Of a stretch of 64,000 bases of DNA, positions 52,498-63,000 are shown one piece after another. The DNA lies in assembly GCA_002293185.1 (NCBI GenBank), contig DBCS01000009.1:62001-126000 (forward strand). The letters are read 5' to 3'. A model generated the notes under the pieces. That model was not told where the DNA came from and searched no databases. It saw nothing but the letters and a program-made list of their open reading frames with translations. The stretch comes from Flavobacteriales bacterium UBA952 (GTDB taxonomy: Bacteria; Bacteroidota; Bacteroidia; Flavobacteriales_D; Crocinitomicaceae). The stretch's first letter is position 1. Every line of letters starts with the position of its first letter. A program made the translations under genes and the position numbers.

Positions 52498-54357
52498 TTC
52501 TGAAAGCTCGAGCCAACGCAGGGTGAGTTCATCGAGCTGATCAACAACCGCGCCAAGTCTAACTCCTTTATCCATCAATTGTTCGTTGCTTAGTTCACCA
52601 CTTGAAAGCGCTAAAGTGAGCTGTTCTTTTTCAGCTTCTAACTGCGGTAAAGACTTTTCAATTTGTTCCAACTCCTGTTTTTCTTTGAAGCTCATTTTGC
52701 GCTGCATTTCTACTGGCGCTGTAACATGTTCAATTAGAGGTTCTGGCGCTGATTTCTGCTCATACTTTTGCTGGCGCTGCGCACTCTGAAGACTGGTTCT
52801 GTAGGTATGATAATTACCTGTGATATCCTTGATACTTCCCTCCCCTTGGAACACAAAGAGGTGGTCTACCATTTTATCCATGAAATATCGGTCGTGCGAT
52901 ACGACAATCAAGCTGCCTTGAAACAAGCGCAGGTATTCTTCTAGCACTGACATCACGAAAATATCGAGGTCATTGGTGGGTTCATCTAGAATCAAGAAGT
53001 TTGGATTGAGCATCAGTACCCTCAAAAGTTTAAGACGTCGTCTTTCTCCTCCGCTGAGCTTGTGTACAAAATGATAATGCATGTCTCGAGGGAATAAAAA
53101 GCGCTCCAAAAGCTGAGCGGCAGAAAGTTGTTTGCCTTTTTCGAGCGGAATAAATTCAGCAACTTCTCTCACTACGTCAATGACCTTCATTTGAGGATCA
53201 ACCTCTATCAAATCCTGAGAATAATAACCAAAAACAATAGTTTCTCCAATTACTATTTTGCCTTTGTCGGGCTCGGCTTCTCCAGTGAGCATTTTCAAAA
53301 AAGTGGTTTTACCTGTACCGTTGTTTCCGACAATGCCCAAGCGTTCTTGACGCTGAAAGTTATAGGTGAAGTCGTCGAGCATTACGCGTGAGCCAAACGC
53401 TTTGCAAACTTTGTGAAATTCGACAATTTTAGTGCCCATACGCTCCATTTTAATGGGTAGCTCGAGTTCGTCTTCATCGAGCCTTTGGGTGGCCACTTTT
53501 TTTAGATCCGAAAATGCATCGACCCGCGCTTTCTGTTTGGTTCCTCGGGCTTTGGGCTGACGACGTATCCAGTCGAGTTCTTTACGAAAAGTATTTTTTG
53601 CCTTTTCAATAGTAGATTGAAGTTGGTCCTCGCGCTCGGCCTTCTTTTCTAGATAATAGGAGAAGTTCCCTTTGTAGCGGTAGATCGTTTGGTCTGCAAG
53701 TTCAAAAATGGTATCGCAAACCACTTCTAAGAAATAGCGGTCGTGGGTAACCATTAATAGCGTTAATTGTGAGGCAGATAAATATTGTTCTAGCCATTCG
53801 ATCATATCCAAATCGAGGTGGTTCGTGGGTTCATCTAAAATCAAAAACTCTGCCTCAGAAAGCAATACTTTGGCCAAAGCGACGCGCTTTTTCTGGCCAC
53901 CTGAAAGTTGACCTACTTTTTGGGTAATCCCGGTAAGTTTTAGAACGGAAAGTACTTGCTGTACTTTTACTTCTAGGTCCCATGCTTGGTGTTCGGTGAG
54001 TGCTTGGTAGAGATCTCCCAATTTAGCTTCATCATTGGCCTCCATGGCGTCTGTGTAGGCCTTAACGAGTTTGATTTCGGGGAGGTCGTGGTCGAGTACG
54101 GCATCAATGATACTCAGTTCTGGGTTGAGATCTTCGGTTTGCTCCATAAAAGCAATACGAAGTTCTTTTCGAAAGGTCACGATTCCGCTATCCACGGGTT
54201 CAAGGCCTAATAAGCAGCGGAGCAAAGTCGATTTACCAGCGCCATTTTTGGCTACAATTGCCGCTTTTTGCCCCTGCTCAATACCAAATGTAAGATCAGA
54301 AAATAAGAGGCGCTCACCATAAGACTTGGTGAGTTGTTCAACAGAGAGAAAATTCAT
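52489..54357 (-). CDS. ABC-F family ATPase (Uup-like)
   Basis: A 622-residue protein with two tandem ABC domains and no membrane segment. The first has AKNGAGKST (36-44), LSGGQKKRVALAKVLL near 153 and LILDEPTNHLD. The second has GNNGTGKTT near 345 and LSGGERRRLKLLRVLM and LILDEPTNDLD near 440-465. The linker between them is highly charged, and the C-terminus (about 555-620) is a predicted coiled coil that resembles Uup. ABC-F proteins act on ribosomes or DNA branch structures rather than transport. It starts two bases after the DUF4293 gene stop. Confidence 0.92.
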   Translation of the reverse strand: MNFLSVEQLTKSYGERLLFSDLTFGIEQGQKAAIVAKNGAGKSTLLRCLLGLEPVDSGIVTFRKELRIAFMEQTEDLNPELSIIDAVLDHDLPEIKLVKAYTDAMEANDEAKLGDLYQALTEHQAWDLEVKVQQVLSVLKLTGITQKVGQLSGGQKKRVALAKVLLSEAEFLILDEPTNHLDLDMIEWLEQYLSASQLTLLMVTHDRYFLEVVCDTIFELADQTIYRYKGNFSYYLEKKAEREDQLQSTIEKAKNTFRKELDWIRRQPKARGTKQKARVDAFSDLKKVATQRLDEDELELPIKMERMGTKIVEFHKVCKAFGSRVMLDDFTYNFQRQERLGIVGNNGTGKTTFLKMLTGEAEPDKGKIVIGETIVFGYYSQDLIEVDPQMKVIDVVREVAEFIPLEKGKQLSAAQLLERFLFPRDMHYHFVHKLSGGERRRLKLLRVLMLNPNFLILDEPTNDLDIFVMSVLEEYLRLFQGSLIVVSHDRYFMDKMVDHLFVFQGEGSIKDITGNYHTYRTSLQSAQRQQKYEQKSAPEPLIEHVTAPVEMQRKMSFKEKQELEQIEKSLPQLEAEKEQLTLALSSGELSNEQLMDKGVRLGAVVDQLDELTLRWLELSELA

Positions 54358-54359
54358 AG

Positions 54360-54842
54360 TTAACGCAGGCGATCTAGTGATTCGAGTATTTCTTTGTCTT
54401 TTTTGACGCCTTTAAAAGCAAAGTATGAAAATGGGAGGCCAACCACACAAATATAATAGCCTAAACCAAGTTGGATGCCCACAGCATCCGGAACAAAAAA
54501 CCCGATGCTACCTAGCACTAAAAGACCAATCAACCCAGCTAGGTAGATATAAAATACCAAACGGGCTAATCTAAATTGCTTTTTAAGGTTTTTATAATTC
54601 ATCATGGCAAAATAAGTGAAAAGCACAAATGCGATGACAAAGTAAAAAAGCAATGAACCTTGAATGTTTTCCACCCTAACGGTAGTTGTCCCAGATTCCG
54701 TTTTGAATTGCTGCAGTCCATATACTGAATAAGAAAGATAATTTTTTGCAGTAGGGAAACCAAAAATTTCTACTCCTGAAAGCAAAGAAGACAAAAGGAG
54801 CATTATTAGGATAAAATAGACGGTTTGAATGCGTTGAATCAT
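54360..54842 (-). CDS. DUF4293 family membrane protein
   Basis: A 160-residue protein beginning MIQRIQTVYFILIMLLLSSL with four predicted membrane helices (about 8-28, 62-82, 92-115, 123-145) and a charged C-terminus (KKDKEILESLDRLR). The family is typical of Bacteroidota and has no known function. Its ATG overlaps the aroC stop by 4 bases, so it is an aroC operon member. Confidence 0.85.
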   Translation of the reverse strand: MIQRIQTVYFILIMLLLSSLLSGVEIFGFPTAKNYLSYSVYGLQQFKTESGTTTVRVENIQGSLLFYFVIAFVLFTYFAMMNYKNLKKQFRLARLVFYIYLAGLIGLLVLGSIGFFVPDAVGIQLGLGYYICVVGLPFSYFAFKGVKKDKEILESLDRLR

Positions 54843-55912
54843 GAAAATAAAGTATTGCGTTGTTGTCTTAGATAAAAATCAAACAGGACGATGTGGGCCA
54901 TCGCTTCAACAATTGGGACCGCTCTTGGGACTACACAAGCGTCATGACGGCCCTGAATGGCCAATTCTTTTAGCTGACCATCTTTGGCCAAAATTTCTTG
55001 GGTTTGGGCGATACTTGCAACGGGTTTGAATGCTACTCTAAATGATATGGGCATCCCATTTGAAATACCACCTTGAATACCACCTGAATAGTTGGTTACG
55101 GTTTGTCCGTCGGGCAAAAATTGATCGTTGTGGGCAGAACCTTTCATTTGAATGGATGCAAAACCGCTCCCGATTTCAAAGCCTTTCACGGCATTGATGG
55201 AAAGCATGGCTTTGCCAAGTTCTGCATGGAGTTTGTCAAAAACGGGTTCTCCCCAACCTGCCGGAACCCCTTCAATCACAGACCTAATTGCGCCTCCAAT
55301 GGTGTCGCCAATTTGTTGCATTTCTTTAACAAGGGCTTCCATTTTTTGGGATAGAACAGGGTCAGGACAACGCAAGGGAGAGGCTTCGATTTGCTCAGTA
55401 CTAAACCAATCTTGGGTTTGAAATTGAATAGAACCGATTTGATCCACAAAAGTAGAGGCTTTCACACCCAATTTTTGCAGTGCTTGCGAGGCAATGGCGC
55501 CGGCAACTACGCGGCATGCCGTTTCACGCGCACTGCTGCGTCCGCCACCACGGTGGTCGCGATTGCCATATTTTTGTTGATAAGTGTAGTCTGCGTGGGA
55601 AGGCCTAAATGTATCTTTTAGGTGTTGGTAGTCTTTGGACTGTTGGTCTTGGTTTTTGATTAAAAATGCAATCGGGCTGCCGGTGGTTTTTCCGTCAAAA
55701 AGTCCCGAAAGAATTTCAAGCTCGTCTTTTTCATTTCTTGGTGAAACCAAACCCGATTGACCAGGACGTCTTTTATCAAGTGCACGCTGCACAGCAGCTA
55801 AATCGAGTGCAAAATTAGAAGGGAAACCCTCGATAATACCACCAATTGCCACGCCATGAGACTCGCCAAAAGTGGTGAGTTTAAAAATTTGACCGTAGCT
55901 CGAACCAGACAT
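54839..55912 (-). CDS. aroC: Chorismate synthase
   Basis: A 357-residue protein with the signature FGESHGVAIGGIIEGFPS near residues 12-29, an R-rich KRRPGQSGLVSPRNE (47-61), GNRDHRGGGRSSARETACRVVAGA (a region near 115-139), and RHDACVVPRAVPIVEAM near the C-terminus. It converts EPSP to chorismate using reduced FMN, the last step of the shikimate pathway. Its -7 box (55917-55924) ends four bases before the ATG. Confidence 0.98.
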   Translation of the reverse strand: MSGSSYGQIFKLTTFGESHGVAIGGIIEGFPSNFALDLAAVQRALDKRRPGQSGLVSPRNEKDELEILSGLFDGKTTGSPIAFLIKNQDQQSKDYQHLKDTFRPSHADYTYQQKYGNRDHRGGGRSSARETACRVVAGAIASQALQKLGVKASTFVDQIGSIQFQTQDWFSTEQIEASPLRCPDPVLSQKMEALVKEMQQIGDTIGGAIRSVIEGVPAGWGEPVFDKLHAELGKAMLSINAVKGFEIGSGFASIQMKGSAHNDQFLPDGQTVTNYSGGIQGGISNGMPISFRVAFKPVASIAQTQEILAKDGQLKELAIQGRHDACVVPRAVPIVEAMAHIVLFDFYLRQQRNTLFS

Positions 55913-55916
55913 AAAA

Positions 55917-55924
55917 CAAAGGTA
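55917..55924 (-). promoter_or_regulatory. -7 box of aroC
   Basis: Minus-strand TACCTTTG matches TAnnTTTG and ends four bases before ATG 55912. It faces the -7 box of the divergent lipoprotein gene across a 47-base intergenic gap. Confidence 0.6.
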
Positions 55925-55948
55925 AGGAATTTGGATGGTTAATCTTTT

Positions 55949-55956
55949 TATATTTG
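55949..55956 (+). promoter_or_regulatory. -7 box of the lipoprotein gene
   Basis: TATATTTG matches TAnnTTTG and ends three bases before ATG 55960. TTTG at 55930-55933 lies 15 bases upstream. Confidence 0.55.
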
Positions 55957-55959
55957 AAA

Positions 55960-56649
55960 ATGCGAATTTTACTTTTTTTAATTTCTGGGCTGCTATTTTT
56001 ATGGTCTTGCGCCCCTGCCCGATTTGTTGAGCCGCTCCAAAAAGGCCAACAAGTGCTCACCGGTCATTTTGGAGGTCCAATTGCAAAAGTGCCCGGTATT
56101 GGCGCTATTCCAATTCCATTTACCTCCATTGGCTATGGCCGAGGGCTCAGCAACCAAACAACAATAATGGGTGCCCTACAAACTACTTCTCTTATATTCG
56201 GTGTCGGGCAATTTGAATTAGGTGTCTCTCAACGCCTGTGGAACACCGACCGCATGGGACTTTCTGGCCAGCTCAATACCAATATCTTATTTGATTTTTA
56301 TACCGGCGCTAACCGCATATGGCCGCAGCTCGATGCCAATTATTATTTCAAATATGGCCTGACGTCAAATCAAATTGCCGAACAGCGTCATTACAATTTC
56401 ATGTACGCCGGCATCTCCAATTGGTTCGATTTTTACCGCGTAGAATCACAAGGCAGACCCAACGAACAACTTTGGATACCTAGTTTACAATTTGGGCATC
56501 AATGGATCAGGCCAAAATGGAGCTATCAAGCCGAACTGAAAATTCTTGCGCCTTTAGCATCAAATGAAAATATCGTCGTTCCTTACCCAAGTCTCTTACA
56601 AAACCGCGGTGCACTCGGATTTTACTTTGGCATCACCTATAGCCTTTAA
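55960..56649 (+). CDS. Putative lipoprotein, function unknown
   Basis: A 229-residue protein whose signal peptide MRILLFLISGLLFLWSC ends in a lipobox cysteine (C17). The start is fixed by this signal; a TTG two codons earlier lies inside the -7 box. The rest alternates polar and hydrophobic residues with many aromatic and Gly residues (IGYGRGLSNQTTIMGAL, QLDANYYFKYGL) and ends LGFYFGITYSL. That is compatible with a small outer-membrane barrel or beta-rich lipoprotein. I do not recognise a family. The next lipoprotein hydrolase gene follows by two bases, so they are co-expressed. Confidence 0.75.
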   Translation: MRILLFLISGLLFLWSCAPARFVEPLQKGQQVLTGHFGGPIAKVPGIGAIPIPFTSIGYGRGLSNQTTIMGALQTTSLIFGVGQFELGVSQRLWNTDRMGLSGQLNTNILFDFYTGANRIWPQLDANYYFKYGLTSNQIAEQRHYNFMYAGISNWFDFYRVESQGRPNEQLWIPSLQFGHQWIRPKWSYQAELKILAPLASNENIVVPYPSLLQNRGALGFYFGITYSL

Positions 56650-56651
56650 TC

Positions 56652-57545
56652 ATGAAAAAGATCTTATTCATTACCGCAATCCTCGGTCTCTCTATTGCGT
56701 GTCGCAAGCGTTTAGACAGTTTTCTATTTAATCCGAGTCAAATTGAGAGTTATCAGCTAGATGCGTATTCAGGAGAATTGACCTTAGATTTGAACGGACA
56801 ATACAATGTGCCTGACTCCCTCATTCACCAAATGCAATGGGATGTCGAACTCGAAGAAGGCAGCTCCAAAATGAGCGCTATTTACATAGGAAACATAGAT
56901 CATATTGCTACCGACACCATCATTTTGTATTGCCATGGCAATAAAGATCATATGGACTTTTATTGGCCCAGACAAAAGCTATATGCCCATACAGGGGGTC
57001 TCGGACGCTATGGTGTACTAATGTTTGATTACCCAAGCTTTGGCTTATCTGAAGGAATAGCCAGTGAAGCCAATTTATATCGTTCTACAGCGCGGGCTAT
57101 TCAGTGGCTCAAAGACCAAGGGCTTGAAAATAATCGCTTTGTGCTTTTTGGCTTCTCTCTAGGTTCTGCTGCAGCGTGCGAGGTGGCAGCTCATCCAGAA
57201 GAATATGCCTTAGCACCAAGTAAACTGATCCTAGAAGCGCCGTTTGCATCGGCAGAGGTCATGATTCAAGATGCCGCGTTGCTATCCATGCCTGGCTCGT
57301 TTCTAGTTGATTTAAAAATCGATAACGCGACTGAAATCAAGAAGATTTCCGTTCCATTGCTTTGGATTCATGGTGTAGATGATAGCTTCTTATCCGTTAA
57401 AAGTCATGGTCAGCCCGTCTATGACAACAAGTTGAACGGTTATAAAGAAGCCTACCTTGTGCCCGGCGGCGAACACGAAACCACTCCCTTTGTTGCTGGT
57501 TACGAAAACTATATTGCTAAGTTGGCCGCGTTTATGCTGCATTAA
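56652..57545 (+). CDS. Lipoprotein alpha/beta hydrolase
   Basis: A 297-residue protein with a lipobox signal peptide (LSIAC, C17). The alpha/beta hydrolase core has LYCHGNKDHMDFYW near 92-105, MFDYPSFGLSEG near 124-135, the nucleophile elbow GFSLGS (Ser 169), a late Asp in HGVDDSFLS and a His in GGEHETTP. It resembles the BAAT/serine aminopeptidase-like hydrolases. The substrate is unknown. The stop overlaps the convergent carboxypeptidase stop. Confidence 0.83.
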   Translation: MKKILFITAILGLSIACRKRLDSFLFNPSQIESYQLDAYSGELTLDLNGQYNVPDSLIHQMQWDVELEEGSSKMSAIYIGNIDHIATDTIILYCHGNKDHMDFYWPRQKLYAHTGGLGRYGVLMFDYPSFGLSEGIASEANLYRSTARAIQWLKDQGLENNRFVLFGFSLGSAAACEVAAHPEEYALAPSKLILEAPFASAEVMIQDAALLSMPGSFLVDLKIDNATEIKKISVPLLWIHGVDDSFLSVKSHGQPVYDNKLNGYKEAYLVPGGEHETTPFVAGYENYIAKLAAFMLH

Positions 57546-59896
57546 TCGAGGATTACAACCTTATAGCGCATTTGTTTATTAGAGAGCTCTAGGTAATAAA
57601 TTCCGGCAGGCGCATTAATCAACAATTTCACTTGATTCGAGTAACATCTCCCTTGCTGAATAAGTTGTCCATTTGCATTATAAATATGGTAAATAGGACT
57701 TTCTTGCAAGCCAACTAGAGATATGGTGCCAGTTGTCGGATTCGGATACAATACAACCTCTGGAGCATCGTTTTGAGCTAGAGAAGCTCCTGATTCATTG
57801 TAATAAATGGAGAAGTCATCGAAATAAAAACCATCCTTTCGCGTACCGCCGTCAGCGCGCAACTGAAAACGCACCTTAATGACCTGTCCGAGATACTCAC
57901 TCAAATCTATCTCTTCCAAAACCCAGGTTGGTTGTTCTCCTTCCCATACAGGCTGATTATTGGGCTGTACACTTCCATTTGCAGATGTTCCGCTCACGGT
58001 GTATTGGCCGCACTGCCCAATCCAAGAACTGCCATTGTTTGTTGAGACCTGAAACTGCACAAAATCATAATCTGCTTCGATATTCCATTTGGCCCAAAAA
58101 GTGACTTTTGCCGCTGATTTATTGGTAAGGTCTATGCTTGGTGTGTAAGTATAGATTGTATTGGCATTGTTGCTATAATTACCTGAAGGCGTGTCTGTAA
58201 ATGACCTAGGAGCAGACACAAAAGTACTGGCTGTTAGGTTCCAATTCCCCGTCCATGAAGCTGCCGTTGTAGCATCCTCGACTTGTTGCAAATTATAAGC
58301 ACCAAAATATTTTGTGATGGTATCCATTTTTACCCAAAAGCCATTGTCGGTTTTTAGAACATATTTGATAGGATCTCCAAATTGAATGGCTGGATTTAAT
58401 ACAAAGCCAATCCCCGAATAAGCCTGCTCATTTACAGCTAAATCGTAGGTGGCTGCGGGTCCTACACTTATGATATTTTCCAGGGCTTCAATACTTACCG
58501 TTACGGTGCCAGCTTCCCTGCCTAGGCGCTTGGCTTTATGTGTAAAGCTTCCGCTCAAAACCTCTACAGATGTGGGGTCCGTATCCGAGGCTAAAACATA
58601 AACTCCTGCCAAATGCGCCAACACCAGATTAGAGAAATTCATTTCTTGGCACGTGGCAATTATTTGAGAAGATGGCTGCCAAAAGGCGGTGCCCACTTCT
58701 GGAGTATGCGCAAATATGGTGTCTTTCATACCAACGCCAATATCTTCTTTGTACATAAAATCATCGGAGTCGCCAGAGGCAGGATAAAGCGCAGAACTTT
58801 TGATTGCCCCATATCCATTGTACTCAACCATATGGTTTGTGTACGATTGCATGTAATCATGGTGGTCGGCAAATTCAGCAGTGGTGGTGCCAATTGGAAA
58901 GAGAATGTCTTCGGCGTAGGTATGCGCGTTAAAAGCCATCACAAAATTATTGTTTTGAACCAACCAACGCATGGCTTGGGTTTCGGGTTCTGAGAATGGC
59001 GCCGTACCGCAATAAGTATCGCTAGACTGCGAAAATGACGTGCCTGTGGTTCCCCATCCATAGCTATAGTTTCGATTTAAATCCACACCGTAAGACCCGC
59101 CGGAATTCAGACGGCGATTTTTGCGCCACATACCGCCCCCATTCGGATTGGTCGTTTGATTATACACATATCCGTCAGGGTTCAAACAGGGCACAAAATA
59201 CATTTGCATTTGATTCACCAAATAAGTAACCTCATCATTCGTTCCATAGTTTTCCAATAAATACCACATATAGAAAATGGTTTCCATTAGCGCCATTGGT
59301 TCGCGGGCATGGTGGATAGCCGTATATAAAATTTTAGGCTCGCCGGCCTCATCTATAGTTGGGTTATCGGAGATACGCACATGGTAAATGGGCCTATTTT
59401 CATAGGTAACAAAATTGGATATGGGTGCTTTTACAGAGATCAGGTTTGGATACAGCGCCACCATTTGATCGAGTTCGGCTAGCATCTCCTCGTACTTCAA
59501 GTAACCGCCCATTGTGCCCAAATTAAAGGACGATGGCACAGGGGGTGTGAGGGCATAAGCGTTTGAATTATTATTGCAATTTGTGTTTTTCAATTGGCCT
59601 TCCGGATACTTTTCTGGATGAGCAAGTAAGTCTTCGTAATAAGCCTCGATGTCTTCTATTAACACCTCAAAAGGTATTGCTAAATCTTTGATGATCTGCT
59701 TTTCAGCAGCTGAGAAATCTGTAATGAAATAATGATCTGCCCGATAAATACCATGATCAATAGCTACGCCAGCTTCGGCTAATAGTCTCATTTGATCGAC
59801 ATCGGCTTGTATTTTAAGGCGAGAATAGTCTTGTCCTAGCACTTTAGTGAGGCTGAAAATAAAAAAAACGACAAGGAGAATTAGATTACTTTTCAT
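57542..59896 (-). CDS. Secreted M14 zinc carboxypeptidase with T9SS domain
   Basis: A 784-residue protein with a signal peptide (1-21). The M14 domain (about 130-430) has the zinc ligands H196 and E199 in HHAREPMALME, H325 in AFNAHTY and the catalytic E400 in HTPEVGTAFW. The substrate-binding region is GVDLNRNYSYGWG near 270-282. A jelly-roll domain (about 545-690, ending YFDDFSIYYN) and a T9SS type A domain (VVLYPNPTTGTISLVG, from about 710) follow. It should trim C-terminal residues of peptides outside the cell. Confidence 0.93.
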   Translation of the reverse strand: MKSNLILLVVFFIFSLTKVLGQDYSRLKIQADVDQMRLLAEAGVAIDHGIYRADHYFITDFSAAEKQIIKDLAIPFEVLIEDIEAYYEDLLAHPEKYPEGQLKNTNCNNNSNAYALTPPVPSSFNLGTMGGYLKYEEMLAELDQMVALYPNLISVKAPISNFVTYENRPIYHVRISDNPTIDEAGEPKILYTAIHHAREPMALMETIFYMWYLLENYGTNDEVTYLVNQMQMYFVPCLNPDGYVYNQTTNPNGGGMWRKNRRLNSGGSYGVDLNRNYSYGWGTTGTSFSQSSDTYCGTAPFSEPETQAMRWLVQNNNFVMAFNAHTYAEDILFPIGTTTAEFADHHDYMQSYTNHMVEYNGYGAIKSSALYPASGDSDDFMYKEDIGVGMKDTIFAHTPEVGTAFWQPSSQIIATCQEMNFSNLVLAHLAGVYVLASDTDPTSVEVLSGSFTHKAKRLGREAGTVTVSIEALENIISVGPAATYDLAVNEQAYSGIGFVLNPAIQFGDPIKYVLKTDNGFWVKMDTITKYFGAYNLQQVEDATTAASWTGNWNLTASTFVSAPRSFTDTPSGNYSNNANTIYTYTPSIDLTNKSAAKVTFWAKWNIEADYDFVQFQVSTNNGSSWIGQCGQYTVSGTSANGSVQPNNQPVWEGEQPTWVLEEIDLSEYLGQVIKVRFQLRADGGTRKDGFYFDDFSIYYNESGASLAQNDAPEVVLYPNPTTGTISLVGLQESPIYHIYNANGQLIQQGRCYSNQVKLLINAPAGIYYLELSNKQMRYKVVILD

Positions 59897-59997
59897 GTTT
59901 GCAATTTAGGAGCATACAAATAAACGGCAATTTTTAGCCAAACGCAATTTTTTATGGCCTCCTTGGCAACCTTCTCACGTTTAGATAGTTTATTGTA

Positions 59998-60027
59998 TTG
60001 AGAATGCACCTGATTGTGTTAAATTTA
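59998..60027 (+). promoter_or_regulatory. Promoter of the large surface protein gene
   Basis: TTG (59998-60000), 19 bases, then TAAATTTA (60020-60027), one mismatch from TAnnTTTG. Start codon eight bases later. The rest of the gap 59897-59997 holds nothing recognised. Confidence 0.45.
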
Positions 60028-60035
60028 CTCAACTG

Positions 60036-63000
60036 ATGAAATGCTTTCACATCCTTTTTATTGTTGGCTTTTTTCAAATATCTTTTGCACAAGATCTTTG
60101 GATGTACCCCAACCATGGCCAATGGGATGCGCGTATTTTGTATAACCTGCCGCTCTCCTCTGGAAGGCTATACATCGAAAAGCAAGGCTTAACCTATTTT
60201 CTTTCCGATGCCACCTTTCATCAACACGAGGCTAGTGTTGAACACGAACACCACGAAAAAACTAAATATCATGCCATCAGGCATCAGTTTATCAATGCGC
60301 AGCCGGCGGTTTTTAATGCAATGGATAGCAGCACTCATTACCACAATTATTTTCTGGGTAATGACCAATCCAAATGGAAGTCAAAGGTAAAAGGGACTTC
60401 AGCCCTTCGTGCAGCACAATATTTTGAAAACGGAACGCTCAACTATTTAATAGACCGCCAACAATTTGCTTTTCACCTACAGCTCGAACCTCATGCTGAT
60501 ATCCATCAATTTGACTTTGAAATTACTGGAGCGGATTCTATTTTTATTGATTCAAAAGGCTTGCTTCACCTCGTTCACAGCTTTGGTGAAATCACCTACA
60601 GTGCTCCACTTGCCTGGAATATCTTATCTGAATCCCAAAAGATAGAAGTCCCTATTCAATTTATAATTAACAACAATATCATTTCCTTTCAAGTAGGCGC
60701 CACCTACGATTCAAATCTGGCGCTATTTATTGACCCGAGTTTAACCTTTTCTACCTTTACGGGCTCACCCGTAGACAACTGGGGCTTTACCGCTACTCCA
60801 GATGTCAACGGAAACTTATTTGGGGGCGGCATTGTATTCGGATCTGGCTACCCAACAACTCTTGGGGCATACGATGCAAGTTTCAATTCCGGAACAGGAA
60901 CTTTTCCAATGGATGTTGCCATCACCAAATTCAATACCACTGGAACAGCATTGTTATACTCTACCTATCTAGGTGGATCCGGAAATGAAACCCCACATAG
61001 TATTGTCTGTGCGCCAAATGGAGAATTGTACATATACGGGGTGACGTCTTCTCCAAACTTTCCAATGGCGGGATCTTCTTACGATAACTCTTTTAATGGG
61101 GGGCCTTATCAGCTTCAGAACTCACTTGAATTTAATGGTTCTGATATCTACATTGCTCGTTTGAATGCAAATGGTACCAATTTACTCTCTTCGACGTATG
61201 TTGGCGGCAGCAGCACTGACGGCCTCAACGCAGCAAGTCTTTTTTATAACTATGGCGATCAATTTAGAGGTGAAATTGTGCTCGACGGCAGTCAAAACGT
61301 GTATGTTTCCAGTACCACTACTTCAACTAATTTCCCAACAATCAATGCATTTCAAGGGCTTCTTAACGGAGCGCAAGACGCCGTTGTTTTCAAGATGAAC
61401 GCTGGCCTATCTCAAATGCTTTGGAGCACTTATTTTGGAGGGAGCGGAGCAGAATCAGGTAATTCTATCACCACCGGAACAAACGGTAGCGTTTATGTGG
61501 CAGGCGGAACAACATCTAGCTCTCTGGCAATTACCGGCGGCCACGATCTTACCTTCAATGGTGGTAGTGCCGACGGCTATGCCTTGCGCCTCAACTCGGC
61601 GAGTGGCGCCCTACAATCTGGTACTTACATGGGGCAGTCAGAATACGATCAGACCTATTTTATTCGAACAGATATAGACAACGCCGTTTACGTTTATGGT
61701 CAATCAACATCTTCATGGCCTATTACGGCTGGCTGCTACGGCAATGCCAATTCTGGACAATTTTTAAGAAAATATACCTCCAACCTAGCTTCTACCAACT
61801 GGACTACCATGATTGGCGCTGGTACTGGCCACGTTGAGCTTTCCCCAACTGCATTTTTAGTCTCTGACTGCTATGACATCTACATTGCTGGTTGGGGTGG
61901 TCAACTCAATCAACTATACGGGCAGGCTGCTTTTTCTACCACCAATAATTTTCCGGTTACGCTAGATGCTTATCAATTGAATACCAACGGATCTAACTTT
62001 TATATAGCCGTTCTTGATCAGGATGCAAGCGCACTTAAATACGCTACCTTCATGGGTGGGGTCAATAGCAGCTCCAACCACGTAGACGGCGGTACATCTA
62101 GGTTCGACAACCAAGGCCGCATCTACCACGCCGTATGCGGAGGCTGCGGAGGCAATGATTTTGGTTTTACCAGTACACCCGGTGTGTGGTCGCCGAGCAA
62201 TCCAAGTTCAAATTGTAATTTGGCTTGCTTCAAATTTGAATTGAGCACCATAGAGGCCATTGCAGCCCAACCTTCTCCGCTAATATGTATTCCTCAAAGC
62301 GTCTTTTTTGACAACAACTCACAAAATGCCAATTCCTTTTTCTGGGATTTCGGCGACGGCAATACCTCTTCAAGTTTTGAGCCTACTCACGCCTATTCTA
62401 CCCCCGGAACCTACAATGTCTTGCTGGTGGCTTTTGATTCAACAGGTTGTTTTACACCAGATTCAGTCATCGTAACGATTAATATTGGAGGGTTTACAGC
62501 AGGTGTAGTACAGCCAAGTACCCCCATTTGCCCAGGTGATTCTTATCAATTGGAGGCATTTGGCGGAGGTTCTTATAGTTGGTCTCCAGCAAATGTCTTA
62601 GATAACCCCAACAGCGCAAATCCAACTGCAACTGTATTTGCCACAACTACCTTTACAGTGATTGTAGCAGATTCCTGTGGATCAGATACCCTGCAACTAA
62701 CGCTGAACGTCAATGCCCCAACGATTACCTTACCCAACGATACCACTATTTGTATCGGCGAAAGTGTCAACATCAATGCCATAGCCACTGGCAATATCAG
62801 TTGGTCTCCGGGTAACTTCTTAAACACCACAAGCGGGCCAAATGTCATTTCGATTCCTCAAAATAATATCACCTACACCGCAACGGCTATCTCTAGCAAT
62901 GGTTGTATGGCTCAAGATTCAATTTCCATTACCGTATTCAACAACCCTCCGTTGCCACAACTCATAGACAGCGTTACACTCTGTTACGGTACTTCAATGC

